Assembly: GCA_004794655.1 (NCBI GenBank)
Contig: SMMW01000003.1
Coordinates: 18,246,501 to 18,310,500 of the forward strand
DNA: 64,000 nt
Source: Marisa cornuarietis
Lineage: Eukaryota; Mollusca; Gastropoda; Architaenioglossa; Ampullariidae
Direction of reading: 5' to 3'
Part shown: positions 45,655-58,889 of the stretch, piece by piece
Numbering within the stretch: position 1 is the first letter of the stretch
Layout of the letters: each line of letters opens with the position of its first letter
Program-made: the position numbers and the translations under genes
The notes under the pieces: model-generated
Database searches by the model: none
What the model was told of the DNA's origin: nothing
What the model saw: the letters and a program-made list of their open reading frames with translations, nothing else

Positions 45655-48600
45655 TGACGAACACGTTCATTCTACGTCACCACGTTCTCTTGTGTTGCTG
45701 GGAGTTTAGAGCGCGATCTTTGACATTCGTGTGCGAAGCTCGTTACAGAAACCATCGCCGACAACGAAGTGCACGTCGCACGTCAAAGTCGCTTCATTTC
45801 GATAAATTCTTGGCCGGATGTGTCATCGTTTGGAAGGCATATGAACTCTTTATCAGATCTCATGCACTGGCAGGTGACGGGGGCGTTCAGGCGTGAAGTC
45901 AGCCTGCATATCTTACCCTTGCCATTGACTAATGAAAAAAAAAAGAGAAAATATCATGTTTAAATGTGGAAAAAAGGGTTTTATACGACTGCAGTAACAA
46001 CAAGTAACAGCAATGTCCAGCAGTTTAGCCGCTAGACTTACAAAACGAACCCGGGGGAGATTTTCTGTGGGCAGCAAACAGACTGGCTTCGTCTCGCCAA
46101 CGTTGTTATCTCACGAGTAGATGTGTTTGTTTATTTCACATATGACCAGCTTGTGAAGGGCAGCAAACTGAAATGTTTTTTTTATATCGTGAATAATATT
46201 ACATTTCTTTAAATTTTAAAACCTTTTCGATATTTATGCCTACTTGACGCCAGCTATCAATTCGGTTAAACTGGAGACCGGAAGGTTCTTAAGATCTCAC
46301 GAGAGAGAGACCTCCTAGCTAGCGGGAATCACTGATGACATTAAAGGTAAATTACTGGCTGTTTGATGGAGACCGTTACACCGATACTCTTTTTTTTTTT
46401 TTTTTCGAGTTTTCATCATTATCGTCGATCAGAAAGAGTAGTGTCCCTTTGACCGAGAGGCCGGTCTCTTTGACGACAGCGGCTGTGAATGCTTTCATCT
46501 CCCCGGTGAGTACGCTGCTGGCGAGGCCTATCAGTTTTATTTTATGACGAAGCAACATTCTTGCACGTCCACAAGTTCCCACGCTTTCATCCATTCATGG
46601 TGACCCCGCGTATCGCCTTGAACTGGCGGCGAGCATATTTCAGTGAAGGGCAGCTTACAAACACTGCGGCAGGTTTGAACGGGAAATGAAGGCACTGTGA
46701 GGGAAATGAGTTTAAGAAGGTTAAACAAGTAAATAAATTGATTAAACAGAGTCGCTTTCGGTCGCTGGAGAGTGAGGTGTTAAGAGACTTTTCTCGCGGC
46801 TATAGGAAGGTGGCATCTCCTCTCACTAGCGGTCAACTCTCGGTAGAGACAGGTACCCAGTCCCGACAGCTACCTCGACCTGAGGTGGGAAGGGGGGGGG
46901 TGGAGTTTGCTCGCCACACAGGTGTCGTACCTGCTTACCTCTTGGTCTGGATGCTCTGACGGAGTCTAACCTACTCGACTATCCGTTTCTCCGGGAAAGC
47001 TGCGTGTAGATTGCAAGAGGATTGACGTGATGATAATAATGTCGATGTTAGCTGATGACAACGACTTTTCTCCAAATTGCAAAGTTGCTGTTTGATGGAG
47101 CTTAACAGAAAACAGGCTGTACATTTATTAATTTCTTGTTTTCGCCTGGGCTGCTTGTTGCTGCTAACACTTCCAGCTGTGATTTTTATTGTCAGCTGTC
47201 GATCGCGCACTTAATTTGAGTCACCGGTATTCATGCGCGGCGTCGGTATACTCTTGATGTCCCCTAAAGTGACAACTCCTGTCTTCCATTCTTCTAGCTC
47301 CTGTCCCATCCTCGTCTCTAAACGGAAAAAAATGTTATATATTTTATGCACACTCACACACACACACACACAATCATGGGAGTCAGACTGAGGTATGGGA
47401 AGCCATTTTTCCTTCAAGGGCCATTTTGATATTTATAACATCATTCGCGGAACTTACAAAATTATCTACTCAAAAAATGATTCTGCTGCATTTGGTCAAG
47501 CTGCAGATTTGGTCCTAGAGGAACCTTTTTTCTAATGCACACTTTTCTGTTGTTGTGCAGTGAAAGTGCATTAATAATAACAGCAATAATAATCATAACT
47601 AGAAAAAGTGTAATGCACTGGTCAACATCATCACCACCACTGTCGTTCCTTGCCGGCACCAAGCGATGTGAGGCAATGGTTGGTGAATTCCATCGTGCTA
47701 CCGGCCCAACTTCTTGTCGTCTGCGGGAGACAATTATCGAATCATCGCCGCTGTCGTTCATTTCTTGGAGCAATAGATATGAGGTAGCAGCAGGGGTGAC
47801 AGCGGTGCGTTACGCTCGACTTGCTCGCCGTCCTACGACTCAAGAGACTAGGCCACGCTCCACCTCAGCTACCCTCGGTTTGGGGTTAAGGTCACATGCA
47901 TGCAGAATTCTCCAAAAATCGTCCGTATAGGCCGAGGACAGCTGACGAGAAGCATACGTGAGGTTGTCAGATAAAGGGCATTAACTAGGGGATAAAAAAA
48001 AACCGCACTGTTCCGAACCAGCCAACCAGCCAATGGACCATCCAGTGAATATTGGTGGAGGTTGGTCTTTGTGTGGTTTCCGAGATGACTAACTGCTCTT
48101 TTAGAGTATGTGCATGAAGTAAGGGAGGGAACTCTTAACCTGGGTATGCTGGATACACCCGCAGTGAATGGCATGATGTCCTACACTAAGTGCAATCATA
48201 TTGCCATTTCCCAGTCTATTTCAAACCTTTTGTATGAGACTCATGCAGTCTCGTAAAATGCAAGTATATGCTAACACCGTTTGTCCTGTCCTTGTTCACC
48301 ACCATCACCACTAAAACCGCTATGGCGACAAAGACGTATTTCTAGATATCTACATTATAATAATTAAATACTAGTATCGGAATACTAGGTGCATTCCTAC
48401 ATTATGATAATTAAATATAATTCTCTCAAGACATCCTTACCATGTCTCCAGGTAAACAGAAATTTACATGTATTGCTAGCGTATTAAAAGACCCGTATAA
48501 AAATATGTTTGGATACGAGTCATGATCCAATTTCTTAAAAGGAAAATGAGCCAGGGTTACTATCAGACGGCTAACCAGCTTACCTACAGTCTAGGCATAC

Positions 48601-49765
48601 CCCTGGCCCCTGGGAGGTTATAAAAAAATTGTTCAGCCTACTTTTGAACATTACTCACCACAGTCAACCTTTTTAGCGTCTAGTATGTGACATTGTGGAT
48701 GGATTTCTGACAGACGAATAGTGGAATTTTGATGGGGAGACAGTCCACATACCTTCACATGTAACTTCGGCGAAAAACGGATTTATACAAATTACTAACT
48801 GACAACGTTGAACAACCTGTAAACTTAGTCCGGACAAAGGGAAGCCACCCTAAGTGCCCGGAGTGACGATGAATCTCACCGCTATTTTGGAATGTACATC
48901 TCCCTTAATGCGGTTAGTCAAGTGGCTGGACAGGCACAAAGAAAGCCGACCAAGTCCTCCGCCGCAGGTAAGCGCATCTTAATTCCACAGGTAAGCTAGC
49001 TTACCGAGCTATGATCATCAGGTAGCAAGGCTTGGGTTATCTAGTCCTTCACATACTACAATATGCCACAAACTGTGTGGATGTTGTTTGGTGCACTGGG
49101 TACATAATTTCAGGGTCGCCATTTAAATATCTTGACCTGCTATTCCTTAGAAATCCCAAATCGTGTTTCGATATACACCATTTCGATGTACACCATTTTG
49201 ATGTATATTTCGATAAAAATCATCGTTGTTTTGCGTCGACTGAACGGTCCAACATTTCATTACTGTGGTCTGCACTGTAACAATCTTTTTTACTACCGTC
49301 GTCGACTATGCCCAGCATCGGTGCGGTAGACCACGAACTTGTATTAACATCCGCGGGTAGACTGTGGTGAGTGTTTTTCCTGCTGATATGGAGAATGAAT
49401 GGATCACACGTCAGGGAAGTATCGCCGGTTTTTTTTTAGTTTCTCTTTTGTTTACTATGGTGTCGGCCTTGTTTCGGTCTAGTGTCTGGGTCAGCGTTAG
49501 TTGTCTCTATCCAGTCCCTTGTCAACTGTGTAAACTGTCTGTTTGCAACACACGCTGTTTCAGCGTTGTCCCCATGCAATGCCTGTGTCAACGTTTGTCT
49601 CCCTCCAGTCCTACTGTCTCCACCCCGTCGTTAGAAACAGCAGACAGTAGATCAACGCTACGTCACTAGGGTACGGTTCGGCGAGCAGCTCAATTAAAAT
49701 TCCTACAGAAACGATTTCCCCCACCTCTTCGCCCGTTCTTTGCCCCCGACCTTTTGAGACAGGCT
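45655..49765. other. Intergenic or intronic, no gene recognised
   Basis: No exon could be supported. Poly(T) at 46390-46405 and a short (AC)n run at 47352-47371. Open frames on both strands around 47460-47930 overlap each other and carry no motif. Confidence 0.4.
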
Positions 49766-49766
49766 G

Positions 49767-49768
<2 letters not shown>

Positions 49769-49807
<39 letters not shown>
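49769..49807. repeat. (GT)n microsatellite
   Basis: About 19 GT units, then a G-rich run (GGGTAGGGGGGTGGGGG). Confidence 0.9.
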
Positions 49808-49811
<4 letters not shown>

Positions 49812-49950
49812 GGGGGGTGGGGGATGGAGGACGGCCAGCCGTTGTGCCGGTCACGACTACTTGGTAAAGTGAGGGAGAGCAGGCGCCAGATAGCTGAGGT
49901 CAGTGTGCCTGTACTCGTGAGCGAGGTCGGACGGAGCGTGAACGTGTCTC

Positions 49951-49975
49951 ATGGACATCGCCTCCAATCCAGTGG
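49951..49975 (+). other. Possible short first coding exon
   Basis: ATGGACATCGCCTCCAATCC opens a frame that ends at GTGG followed by the strong donor GTGAGT (49976), phase 1. Such ATG-plus-donor pairs arise by chance, so this is only a pointer. A similar phase-1 pair is at 58890-58902. Confidence 0.2.
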
Positions 49976-49979
49976 GTGA

Positions 49980-52255
49980 GTTATCACTCCTTTATGCTTT
50001 CCGCGTTCTCTCTCTCTCTCTCTTTTTTTTTTGTTATGACGGCGGTGACAGATGGGGTCCCGAGTCAGATATCACGAGCGCACATCAGTCGCCGCGTGTT
50101 CGTGTCGTAAATCTAGGAAATCGTGAGCGAAGTTTAGCATATCCCAGGAGTTAATTAAGTCCAACTCATTACGTATCTTAGGAGTTTCGTAGTTTTGAAA
50201 GTCGTGGGCGGGCGATTTTTCATCTCGCTCACAACCCTCTGTTGATGACCTTGGCTATGTTCTTACCATTTTTGTGTCCACCTCTCTACTAACCGGCAAG
50301 ACACAAATGGGACTACCAATCATATGCAATACCTGTCACAGTCCAACGCCTAACTTTTTTGTGCCTTCTAATTTTTTTCACTTTTTCTAAACTACCTTCT
50401 AATGTTTGTATGTTTATGGGCATCTCAGTGGAAATGTTACGTCCTTGATGAATATTTGGGCGGTTGTTTCTTGTAATTTCTTATTGCCCACAGTTTGTCT
50501 GTTGAGTTCGGCCACATGGCGTATCTCTAGCGCTTGTCAAGCGGGCATTCATGGAACACAAACTCCAGCTAGTGTCTTGCCTACTCACCATCGGTCCAAC
50601 GATATTTTTTTATGGCGACTGGCCGACATTCCACTGTCTACATTTGACAAAATGCCGCCTAATGTCTCCTTCAATCTGAGAAGCCAAAACCTTTAGTCTT
50701 CTACACAACGAACATACCAGTGCCCATCTACTTTTTAAACATTAATTAACACAATAACCAGTTTACCTACACATCGACAGTCCGTATAGTAAACTTAATG
50801 AGTAGGGAACGTCCGGGCCGTGCCAGGGCAACCGCAAGTGAAACTCAAAATTCAGTATATATCTAGGAGATTTTTTTCACAGCAACATAAATGTTGTATT
50901 AAGTTGATAATGATAATGTAAATTTTGAGTGACAAGCGGCCTGTCTGCTTCAATTGCATTGACTCCGCGGACAGTGGGTGCCAGACAGACTGAGAGTGTA
51001 TTCGTTTCAAAATGTTAACACTGTGGCGGAACTAGAGCTTTATCAAATATAGTTTGCTACTTTTTAAGTTGATAATTTTGTACAGCCCGCGAATGATATT
51101 ATACATATGCAAATGGCCTTTGGCAGAGAAAAGGTTCCACACTCCTGGTTTACTTCCATGCAGACCTGCACACCGACCGTACAGACCTGTATACGAGAAC
51201 ACCGACAGTCCAGACCTACCATCGACAGCCCGTTGGAGTGTGCATGGATCAGTGGACGATACCAGCCTCTCTGTCGTGACTAACTTCCTAGTCCCTTGGC
51301 TTTATTGGCAAATTATATGTGGGACATCCGAAGCCCTCTCTTGTGAAAGGGCCGAGAGAAAGTCATTTGAAATAAAGACTAGTGACCATTAACGGGCGAA
51401 ACCATTCTCTTCCTCCGTTTGACCCTCTAACCCCGACTTTCCGCCCGACCTTTCCGGTAGGCGGTGTTCACCCTCTCAACTTTAATCTTATTGACATCCA
51501 CCCTCTCCCCACCACATCACCCCTCTCCTTCACCACTCCACCACCCGTCAGCCGCCTTGAGCAGAGCGGGGTAATCTTTCTTCCTGTGCGACTTCCTGTA
51601 GTCTGGTCTGTGATGTACGTGACGGTCGTTGAAGGCGGCTGACCTGAAAGGGGAGAGGGGCATGGACGCAGGCCGTTCGAAGACGAACATTAAATTTCAC
51701 ATCATTAATTAAAGACATTCAAGCGGGAGCTACACGATGACCAGAAAGAGACTGTGTTTAATTAAGGGAGCAGCTAGAATGTTGTCGTGAGTACTTTGAC
51801 AAATCCAGGGGCCCATGAAACGCCGCTAACAGGCCTGCTGCTATGATCACGAGAAGGAAAGTCACTCCACCACCGATCAGTTCCAGTCGCTCACAGTTAC
51901 TTTTAGTATCACGGACCATTTGAAGAAGTCGTGACACTTTTCAAAAATCAGCAACCATTGGGAGGAAGAATTAGCATGAAATAAAATTCAGAAGGTGGTT
52001 GGTGATTTTGACTGGAGCAGAAACCTGTTGCAGAGAATCTCCCTGTCCACCGAGTAGCTGTTTAGCTGAAATGTGTAGCCGGCATATCAGGGGAGGTAAC
52101 GGCGGAGACAGGAGAGAGTTGACTGCCTTTTACTTGCTTAGTTTTAGAAACGACGAACCATTCACATTCACTGCCTCCTGCGTCGACTAGGCAGAGGATC
52201 TTCACCATCTTTGCTCCGCGCTGAAAGAGGTCGATGCCAGACTGTAGACTGAACT
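49980..52255. other. Intergenic or intronic, no gene recognised
   Basis: A (CT)n run at 50009-50024. The frame at 51054-51392 is partly built from short CAGACCTGCACACCGACC-type repeats. No domain found. Confidence 0.4.
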
Positions 52256-52267
52256 CTGCAAGAGTTC

Positions 52268-52466
52268 ATAGGACGATCGGTGACGCAACGGTTAGCATAT
52301 GTCACCATTACAGTGAGGATTGGCTGTCATGGGTTCAGATCTTGTTTCTGGCACGCTACTTTTCTTTCTGCATGTGGCATCCGTTTACAGCGCCGGCTGC
52401 TTTGGCGTAATATAGCCTTTAGTTGCTGGCTCGGCGTAAAACACCATTCCCCCTCCCCCACCCCAC
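52268..52466 (+). mobile_element. tRNA-derived SINE, family S1, copy 2
   Basis: Flanked by the perfect 10-bp duplication GCAAGAGTTC (52258-52267 and 52467-52476). It matches 37501-37695 through the box A-like GTGACGCAACGGTTAGC, box B-like GGGTTCAGATC, TTAGTTGCTGGCTCGGCG, AAAACACCATTCCCC and the C-rich tail. Confidence 0.92.
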
Positions 52467-52476
52467 GCAAGAGTTC

Positions 52477-52680
52477 CAGCTGTAAGAACATGAGACTGAG
52501 ACAGCTTGGTGACAGCTGTAAGAACATGAGACTGAGACAGCTTGGTGACAGCTGTAAGAACATGAGACTGAGACAGCTTGGTGACAGCTGTAAGAACATG
52601 AGACTGAGACAACTTGGTGACAGCTGTAAGAACATGAGACTGAGACAACTCCATGACAGCTGTAACACGCTGAGAGAGCT
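52477..52680. repeat. 36-bp minisatellite, five copies plus a partial
   Basis: Units start at 52477, 52513, 52549, 52585 and 52621, each CAGCTGTAAGAACATGAGAC plus TGAGACAGCTTGGTGA, almost identical. A sixth diverged partial unit starts at 52657. Because 36 is a multiple of three, open frames run through it on both strands (a 12-residue repeat, SCKNMRLRQLGD, on the plus strand). The array begins at the first base after the SINE's target duplication. Confidence 0.95.
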
Positions 52681-52689
52681 CTCGGCTGC

Positions 52690-53050
52690 TGACGTTTTTT
52701 CCCCTACACGCCCTAGTGAATGTAGCAACTTCAGAAGCAGGATGACGGTGACCTTGACATTCCACGGTCAACGAAACCTTGCTTTCATTCTGTTGACAAA
52801 AAAAGAAACAAAACAACAACTACGAAACCTTAGTATGGTGATGTAGTAAACAACGCTTGAGAACTACGAAGGAGTGCAGACAATGGTGGCAGACAACGTG
52901 ACTCAAGGGCCAAGGCCCCAAACAACTGGGACAACGTGCATGTTCCCTTCACTGCGATGTTAAGGGAAAAAAAATACTCAGCCGCCCGGCTTATACAGAG
53001 CCACACCTGTCTACTCAGTAACAAAGTTGTACACTGATCATCATCGTATG
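52690..53050. other. Intergenic, no gene recognised
   Basis: Nothing supported between the minisatellite and the next tandem repeat. Confidence 0.4.
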
Positions 53051-53054
53051 TCTC

Positions 53055-53162
53055 CAGAAATGCTTTCTACTTACTGAGATACTACCATGTCTCACAAGTT
53101 TCTACTTACTGTACCACTAACATGTCTCACAAGTTTCTACTTACTGTACCACTAACATGTCT
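53055..53162. repeat. 35-bp tandem repeat, nearly three copies
   Basis: CATGTCTCACAAGTTTCTAC plus TTACTGTACCACTAA repeats head to tail; two copies are identical and the first is slightly diverged. Confidence 0.88.
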
Positions 53163-53184
53163 TAAGTCAGTGACGGCGCTGTTA

Positions 53185-53957
53185 AGGCCTATTCTCACGC
53201 TGCAATTTACTGCACTTTGCAGGGTTTGTAGACCCTGCTAGGACCTTTTCGAGTTTTGCACACGGCTGGGTGGGGGCTTTGCATCGAGGTTTTCACGGAT
53301 AGGACGCGATTCTATTTTCTTGCAGAGCCTGACCTACATTACATAGATGTAGCCAATCGGAATGCTTGAACACAGTCGCCTCCCTTTTACCTCCAAATTA
53401 GAAAATGGCGATGTGGTCAGAGGAAACATGTACGAGTATGATTTGTATGTGGGGAAAACTACCCGTGACTGTTCGACACTGCCAATCCAGAGTATCTCAA
53501 CCGAGATAAGGCCAAGAATGCCTGAATTGAAATTGCTCGTGCTCTGGGCAGCCTCGATCAAATATAAAAGTTCTTCAAACGTTGCAGACGACATTCGCAA
53601 AAAGCGTCTGCATTCTCTCCGAGTCTCCCGAGGATATTTCTTTTAGAGAAAATGAAAATAAGGCACCTAAGCGACTCCTTCGCGCTACCCATCCCTCACC
53701 CACATCTTTGTTTTCTTCTTTTATCTCTCCCTACTTCATCAGACAATATTATTAACGTAGGAGCAGTAGCTTCCGAAAGTATCTGATTGTCTACCATTTT
53801 GTCGACTACCCACAATGCGCTGCGCAGATGACGTCACCTCGCAGGACACTAGCGGGTGGCCTTGCTACGTGAGAGTAGAACGGTGCTGCAACGCTGCCTA
53901 GCAGGCAAAATCTTGCACGCGCAAAGCCTGAAAGCATTGCAATGTGAGAATAGGCCT
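53185..53957 (-). mobile_element. PIF/Harbinger-like DNA transposon, deletion derivative
   Basis: 773 bp with terminal inverted repeats AGGCCTATTCTCAC (left) and GTGAGAATAGGCCT (right). The match extends inwards over TGCAAT with two mismatches. The 3-bp TTA on both sides (53182-53184 and 53958-53960) is the typical Harbinger target duplication. On the minus strand an open frame includes RFLRMSSATFEELLYLIEAA, which resembles the RMS..TFeeLL segment near the start of Harbinger DDE transposases. The catalytic domain is missing, so this copy needs a transposase in trans. Superfamily assignment rests on TIR, TSD and this short peptide. Confidence 0.82.
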
Positions 53958-53964
53958 TTACCGA

Positions 53965-54840
53965 ACCGAGCAGCCTACACACCTGAAGTGGGACTATTGA
54001 CTACCTGGTAGGCTAGTACTACATTTAACCTACAACAGTACGCGCGCTAAAGAAGTTAGCGTTGAAGCTAGTATCGGGTAGTTACTGATTAGCGTACAGA
54101 GTACCGCACTATCAAATTGCGCAAAATTTCATTTGTAACAAAAAAATTGGACTTAAGTGTGATTAAATATCTTAGCATGTTTCTCGACAAACGGTAAGCA
54201 TTACATTCTGGGTGAATATATGAGCTGTCACAGGCAGTAGGCGGGAATAAATTGTATTCACGATCTACCGTTACATATCATTGTCTGAGGCGAGAGTTAA
54301 TGACTCACCTGCTGCAGTGAATTTTCGTACGAAGCTAATTTAACATGGGTCGGTTGTCTGCAGGTAACCAGTGGGCGTTAAGAATGCAGGTTAAAAAAAC
54401 CCACTGCTGGAAAAGTCGTTAAGATTTGACACGAGAGCCCTCTGTCAGGTAGCTGTCGCTGTCAGCCTGATAATCGGTTTGCTCTAGTTTTGTGTTTCAC
54501 GGCGGAATGTGGATTTCTGACGCTGGTGATTGTGATGGATTTTAGTGACAAGTCATCAGTCAGTCATTCGTCCTTTAACTGGTACCGGTCGTTGTTGTGA
54601 GCACATGGATGCACGCAGAAGATGACAAGGGCCACCACTTACTCCTGTCTAGTACGATAGTCAGCAGGTTCTGCACAGGACGACCGCTTCGTAAGTCAAT
54701 TCTTCCTCTGGCATCAGCCCCCCCCCTCCTCCAGGGTACCTTAAAGGACAGTCCTGGACAGTGTCGTGCCGGGTCACATGGCCAAACTAGCCATGAACAC
54801 TCTAGCTTACGCCGTTTGACTGTTGCAAATAGAGGGAGGT
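53965..54840. other. Intergenic, no gene recognised
   Basis: Nothing coding is supported. Frames here are short and lack motifs. Confidence 0.4.
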
Positions 54841-54844
54841 ATGG

Positions 54845-55060
54845 GGGGTAGGGGGGCTCTATGTCCTACGAGTGTGGCGACCGTGTGTTGTACAAAGTCA
54901 CTTGTTTTATGTTCCCTGTACGAGATCCGGAGCAGCTTTCCCAGGCCCTTGCTCACGACCTCCTGGATGATCCTCTCCGCATCGACGAGCAGAATCCACA
55001 TTTCACATCCGTCAAGCAAGGATCGGTAATACTGTACACATGCTGTAGTAGGGCTAACTT
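54845..55060 (-). mobile_element. LINE reverse-transcriptase fragment, same family as 1-640
   Basis: The minus strand reads LLDGCEMWILLVDAERIIQ, then LGKLLRISYREHKTSDFVQ. This is the C-terminal part of the same LINE RT class as the fragment at 36-300 (there LLYGCETWTLLAGTERRIQ). It has drifted and is truncated at both ends. Confidence 0.8.
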
Positions 55061-55099
55061 TTGCATACCTGTGAGTGTGTGCGTGCGTCATTCCTGCGA

Positions 55100-58000
55100 G
55101 TAAGAGAGAGAGAGAGAGGAGATCGGATGAAGTAGTTCAACTTGTAAAGCCAGCCATTCACAACGGACACATGCAGGTCTGTGGACCCAGCGAACGGATC
55201 GATCATTTCACTGATTAATTAATTGTGAGTGCCTAATTTAATTTATTTCATTTTTGTGCCCGAGGGCTAACTGTACGAGTGAAGGAGCCGGCCTTGAATC
55301 GTGAGTCTTGGCCGTTTGTCGGCTGGAAAGCGGGTGTAAGTGTAACCCACCCGACGTCTCGCCTTTCAACGGATTACCACGTCAGCTCTCAGCTCCCAGA
55401 CATTTTAAAGGGGTGCACAGGATGGTCACTTTTATCACCTGAATTTCACCTGGTCTCACCACGACCTATACCCGTCCGTGGTCTCACAGTGCGTTGTCAA
55501 ATACCGGCTTTTATTAGTCACGACTGGTGACAAGCGGGTGGTTGCCGGGTTTTTCCACCTCGAGACTATAGCGTGAGGCATTTCACCTGGAATGTTTTAG
55601 GTCGGGGCTCTCCGTGTACTGTGGTCTACAAACCTTTACCCTTTAGGATCTCTCTCTCTCTCTCTCCTGGTGTGGACTGTAAAAATTTCTTCTTCGTCTT
55701 TGCTGTCCTCCTCGTCATCGGTTCTATGATCGGAGCCCAGTCATGAATTTCTCACAATCTTCCTCTCACATCTTTTATTATTTATCGGCCACAAACCCCC
55801 GCTATAAATTCTTTCAGCGCAGTGGTTGGTATTCCTGGGTGTAGCGGCTTGTGAAAGGCCACGATAGGTTTGAAGGTGGGTGCATCTGTGCGAAAGGGAG
55901 AGAGATTGAGAATGAGACTGAAAAAAAGAGAGAGAGCAAATGTTTCACCTGGTGCTCGTGAATTTTCATGACATGTTTTGGCATTTATTGTTGGTACTAG
56001 AAACGGGTCTAGAAATTGCTTCAATGGACAAATTAGAAATATTTGAGAATAATCACGAAGTCTTAGACTCCACGTTTTCCAGTTCGCAAACTGACGGTGT
56101 GACACGTGACACGCTGTGGTAATCCCGGCCATTATTAACACCCAACAATATCATCGGCCCTCCCGCACACTGAGTCCCCGAATTGTGTAAACACTGGCGA
56201 ACTTGACACCTTAGGGTGGGGGTGGGGAAAACAATCTAGACTGCGAGGGGGTCGCTCAAGTGCAAGTGTTTACAGTCCAGAAGTCTGGTGAGACAGGTAG
56301 CTGAACGAAATAACGGTCGCACACATAAGTCCGCCTGAGTGCGGGCCTCGTGGGCCGGGCGACTCCAGTAATCGTGCGGGCCACATGGCCCAGGTGCAAA
56401 TATATTCGGTGTTAGCGGTATGGCTGGAATGCCGCTCGAAGGTAGTGCGTTAATGAAGGCAGATTTAGGGCTAGACCTTCGTTGCCCAGACTGTCTATAT
56501 GGAAATGGGAGAGGAAGGTAAAGTCAGCGGTTAGGTCTTGCTGTGTCTTGTCCGAGGACCATAGTCTTCTGTGGACTTGTAATTATGCACAACTATAATA
56601 TAATTAACAACAGTGGTTGATATGGTAATTCAAGTGTAAGAAAAAGGCTTTTACACAGTTCTTATTTTGTTTCTTTTTATGAAAGGCAAGAGCACGAGGA
56701 CGCAGAATTCCTTTCGTATAAATACATTCCCTTTACACGAACTTCTTTGTTATTTTCTATCCTACCGATTCCCTTTGTATTCTTCACGCACTATGCTGGT
56801 GGTTGAGTATTGAGAGAAGGAGAAAGAGCATATATTGAGGATTGGCGAGACTGTATTGCGAGAAAGAAACATAAAGATTTGGAGCACATACCGCAAGACA
56901 GAATTTGAAAACGTTTAAAATAAATAAAATCTTAGACTTTGTTCAGTATTTAAATGATTATCAGAGTGGATCTCCTTCTTAAGAGATTGGACCGAACTTG
57001 ACATAATAATGCTTTGTTATCGGTGGACCTCGCTTTGAAGGGCAGAGGAACGAATCACCATATATGTTATATGAACAAGAATCATGTTCAGTCCTTCATG
57101 CGTTGCATATGGTACTGTTTTTTTTATTACATTTTATAATGTCGCAGATTTAGATGGGGGTTACCAGCTTTTATTATCTCATTGAAGAACCTGGCGGGGT
57201 TTCTTTATATTCTGGCAGTGTCCGCCGGGCGGGGTTATACTTGTCGTCTTAAAAAATAAGTCTAAAATAGTTAGTCTCAAGTGTAAGTCGACTTTGCTAA
57301 GTTTGGTCTAGACAGTCGTCTTGTTACTCAAGTCACTAAAGAATGCTGGAAGACACGCGTTTCACATTAAACAATGTTCGGTTGTACACACATTTCACGT
57401 TAAGCAACGTGCTGGAAGACAAACATTTCTTGACGGAATTCCCGTAATCTTTCGAAGATGTGTGCAGCATACTCAATGTTTCCAACAAACTGGGTTAATG
57501 TGATACTGGTCCCACATTGACCACCCACCCTCGCCATCAGTGACGCTGCCCCCGGGGTTTATCGTAATTCCCACGAGAAGTTGCGCTTCTCTAGTTTCTC
57601 AGGACCTACAACACGGGCACGTTAGACGATCAGTGACGACTGTAGATAATGGATGGCCGGTAGGAATGTAGATTGCTGGAGGCCAACAGTTAGTAGCGCC
57701 GACCTGGGAGCTGGCTTGGAGGGGGTGGAGAAGTTCGGGGCGATAACAACCACAGTTCGCTGTTGACAGTAAGGAATCAATTAAAGCTGTTGAGTAAACA
57801 TTCTGTTATTGATGGTGATGTCACTGGCAGCGACATGCAGTAGTTTCCGAGAGGTATGAGTGACAGTTGATTGGTCAATCCACATCTACATGTCTTTCAA
57901 GCTACATAACTGTTTAAATCTTTCATAATCAACACAGCTACGTAAATCTACATTTAAATGTAAATTATATATCTGTAAATTTGTAAATGCACGGAACTCC

Positions 58001-58640
58001 AGGCCTATTCGAAAGTTCGAATTTGTGATCAAACTTTGCATGAGCACTTCCGTCCACGTGTTCCTGTCTATAACCTTCTGTCCGTAGACTGCAATGTATT
58101 GAGTTGTTCTCCAGTCATGCATTGGCTGCGAAAGTCGCACCGCCTTTAATCGTCACTACCTGCCTCGTGTCCCCAGGTCGTCTCTGAATGAGAAAAGTGT
58201 GTCGGGGAGGGGATTGATGAGTGTTGGGAGGTGGGTGGTACAGCAAGGACGTTCGCTGTAGGGGAGCGGGTGGTGCGCGCATCAATAAAGCTGGCGGGCT
58301 GCGAGCGTTTGTCACGCTCAGCTTGAGTGGACGGGACGGGGGGTGGGTGGGTGGGATGAAAGGCGGTGGGTTGCCGCCTGTAGACCCCGAGCTGACAGGC
58401 CGAGCGGTGTGTGTAGCTTTGTGTTGACACTGCGGCCGGCGGCCATACACGCCTGTTGGCCCTCTTGGTCCTGTGCTTGAAGAGATGGACCGTGGATAGA
58501 GCGGAGGGGAGCTGGCTGCTGCAACTGGAGTTGGGCTATGATTTCTTACCTGACTTGGTAGGAGGTATTCCAGCGAATGTGGTCTGCTGCCCATCGTTTT
58601 GACTACAGCAGCGAACTGTGTTGTGATCCTAACGAGCGCG
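55100..58640. other. Intergenic or intronic, no gene recognised
   Basis: Short (AG)n at 55105-55119 and (CT)n at 55650-55666. The 188-codon minus-strand frame at 58115-58681 is Pro/Ser-rich and shared with open frames on the other strand of a GC-rich patch; it has no domain. Confidence 0.4.
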
Positions 58641-58699
58641 TGGTCGCACGTCATGGACACGTGTGGTGGTCCTGCGGTCAAGAAGGCGCGCTGAGGAAG

Positions 58700-58880
58700 A
58701 CCTTGAATTATGCGGTGATACTGTAGTATAACGTCAGCTACGGGACTGTTGTTGTTACTATACTGTCACATCCGCTTCAGGACTGTCGAAAATATACTGT
58801 TGTTCGGCCTCGGAACTGTTGATCATACCATAACAGTCTGGGAGCTGCTAACAGAATCTGACTATACTGCCAGTGACAGA
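58700..58880. repeat. Degenerate tandem repeat, about 50 bp unit
   Basis: GGACTGTTGTTGTTACTATACTG-like units recur as GGACTGTCGAAAATATACTG, GGAACTGTTGATCATACC and CTGACTATACTGCCAGTG. The copies are strongly diverged. Confidence 0.5.
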
Positions 58881-58889
58881 CTGCAAACC

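Noticed and set aside
52280..52846. 188-codon frame with a 12-residue repeat (+), and 133- and 144-codon frames (-)
   Set aside because: All three exist because a 36-bp minisatellite has no stops in several frames, and the frames also run into a SINE. No domain or start context.
58115..58681. 188-codon Pro/Ser-rich frame on the minus strand
   Set aside because: Low-complexity translation of a GC-rich patch. Overlapping frames are open on both strands, with no domain and no homology I recognise.
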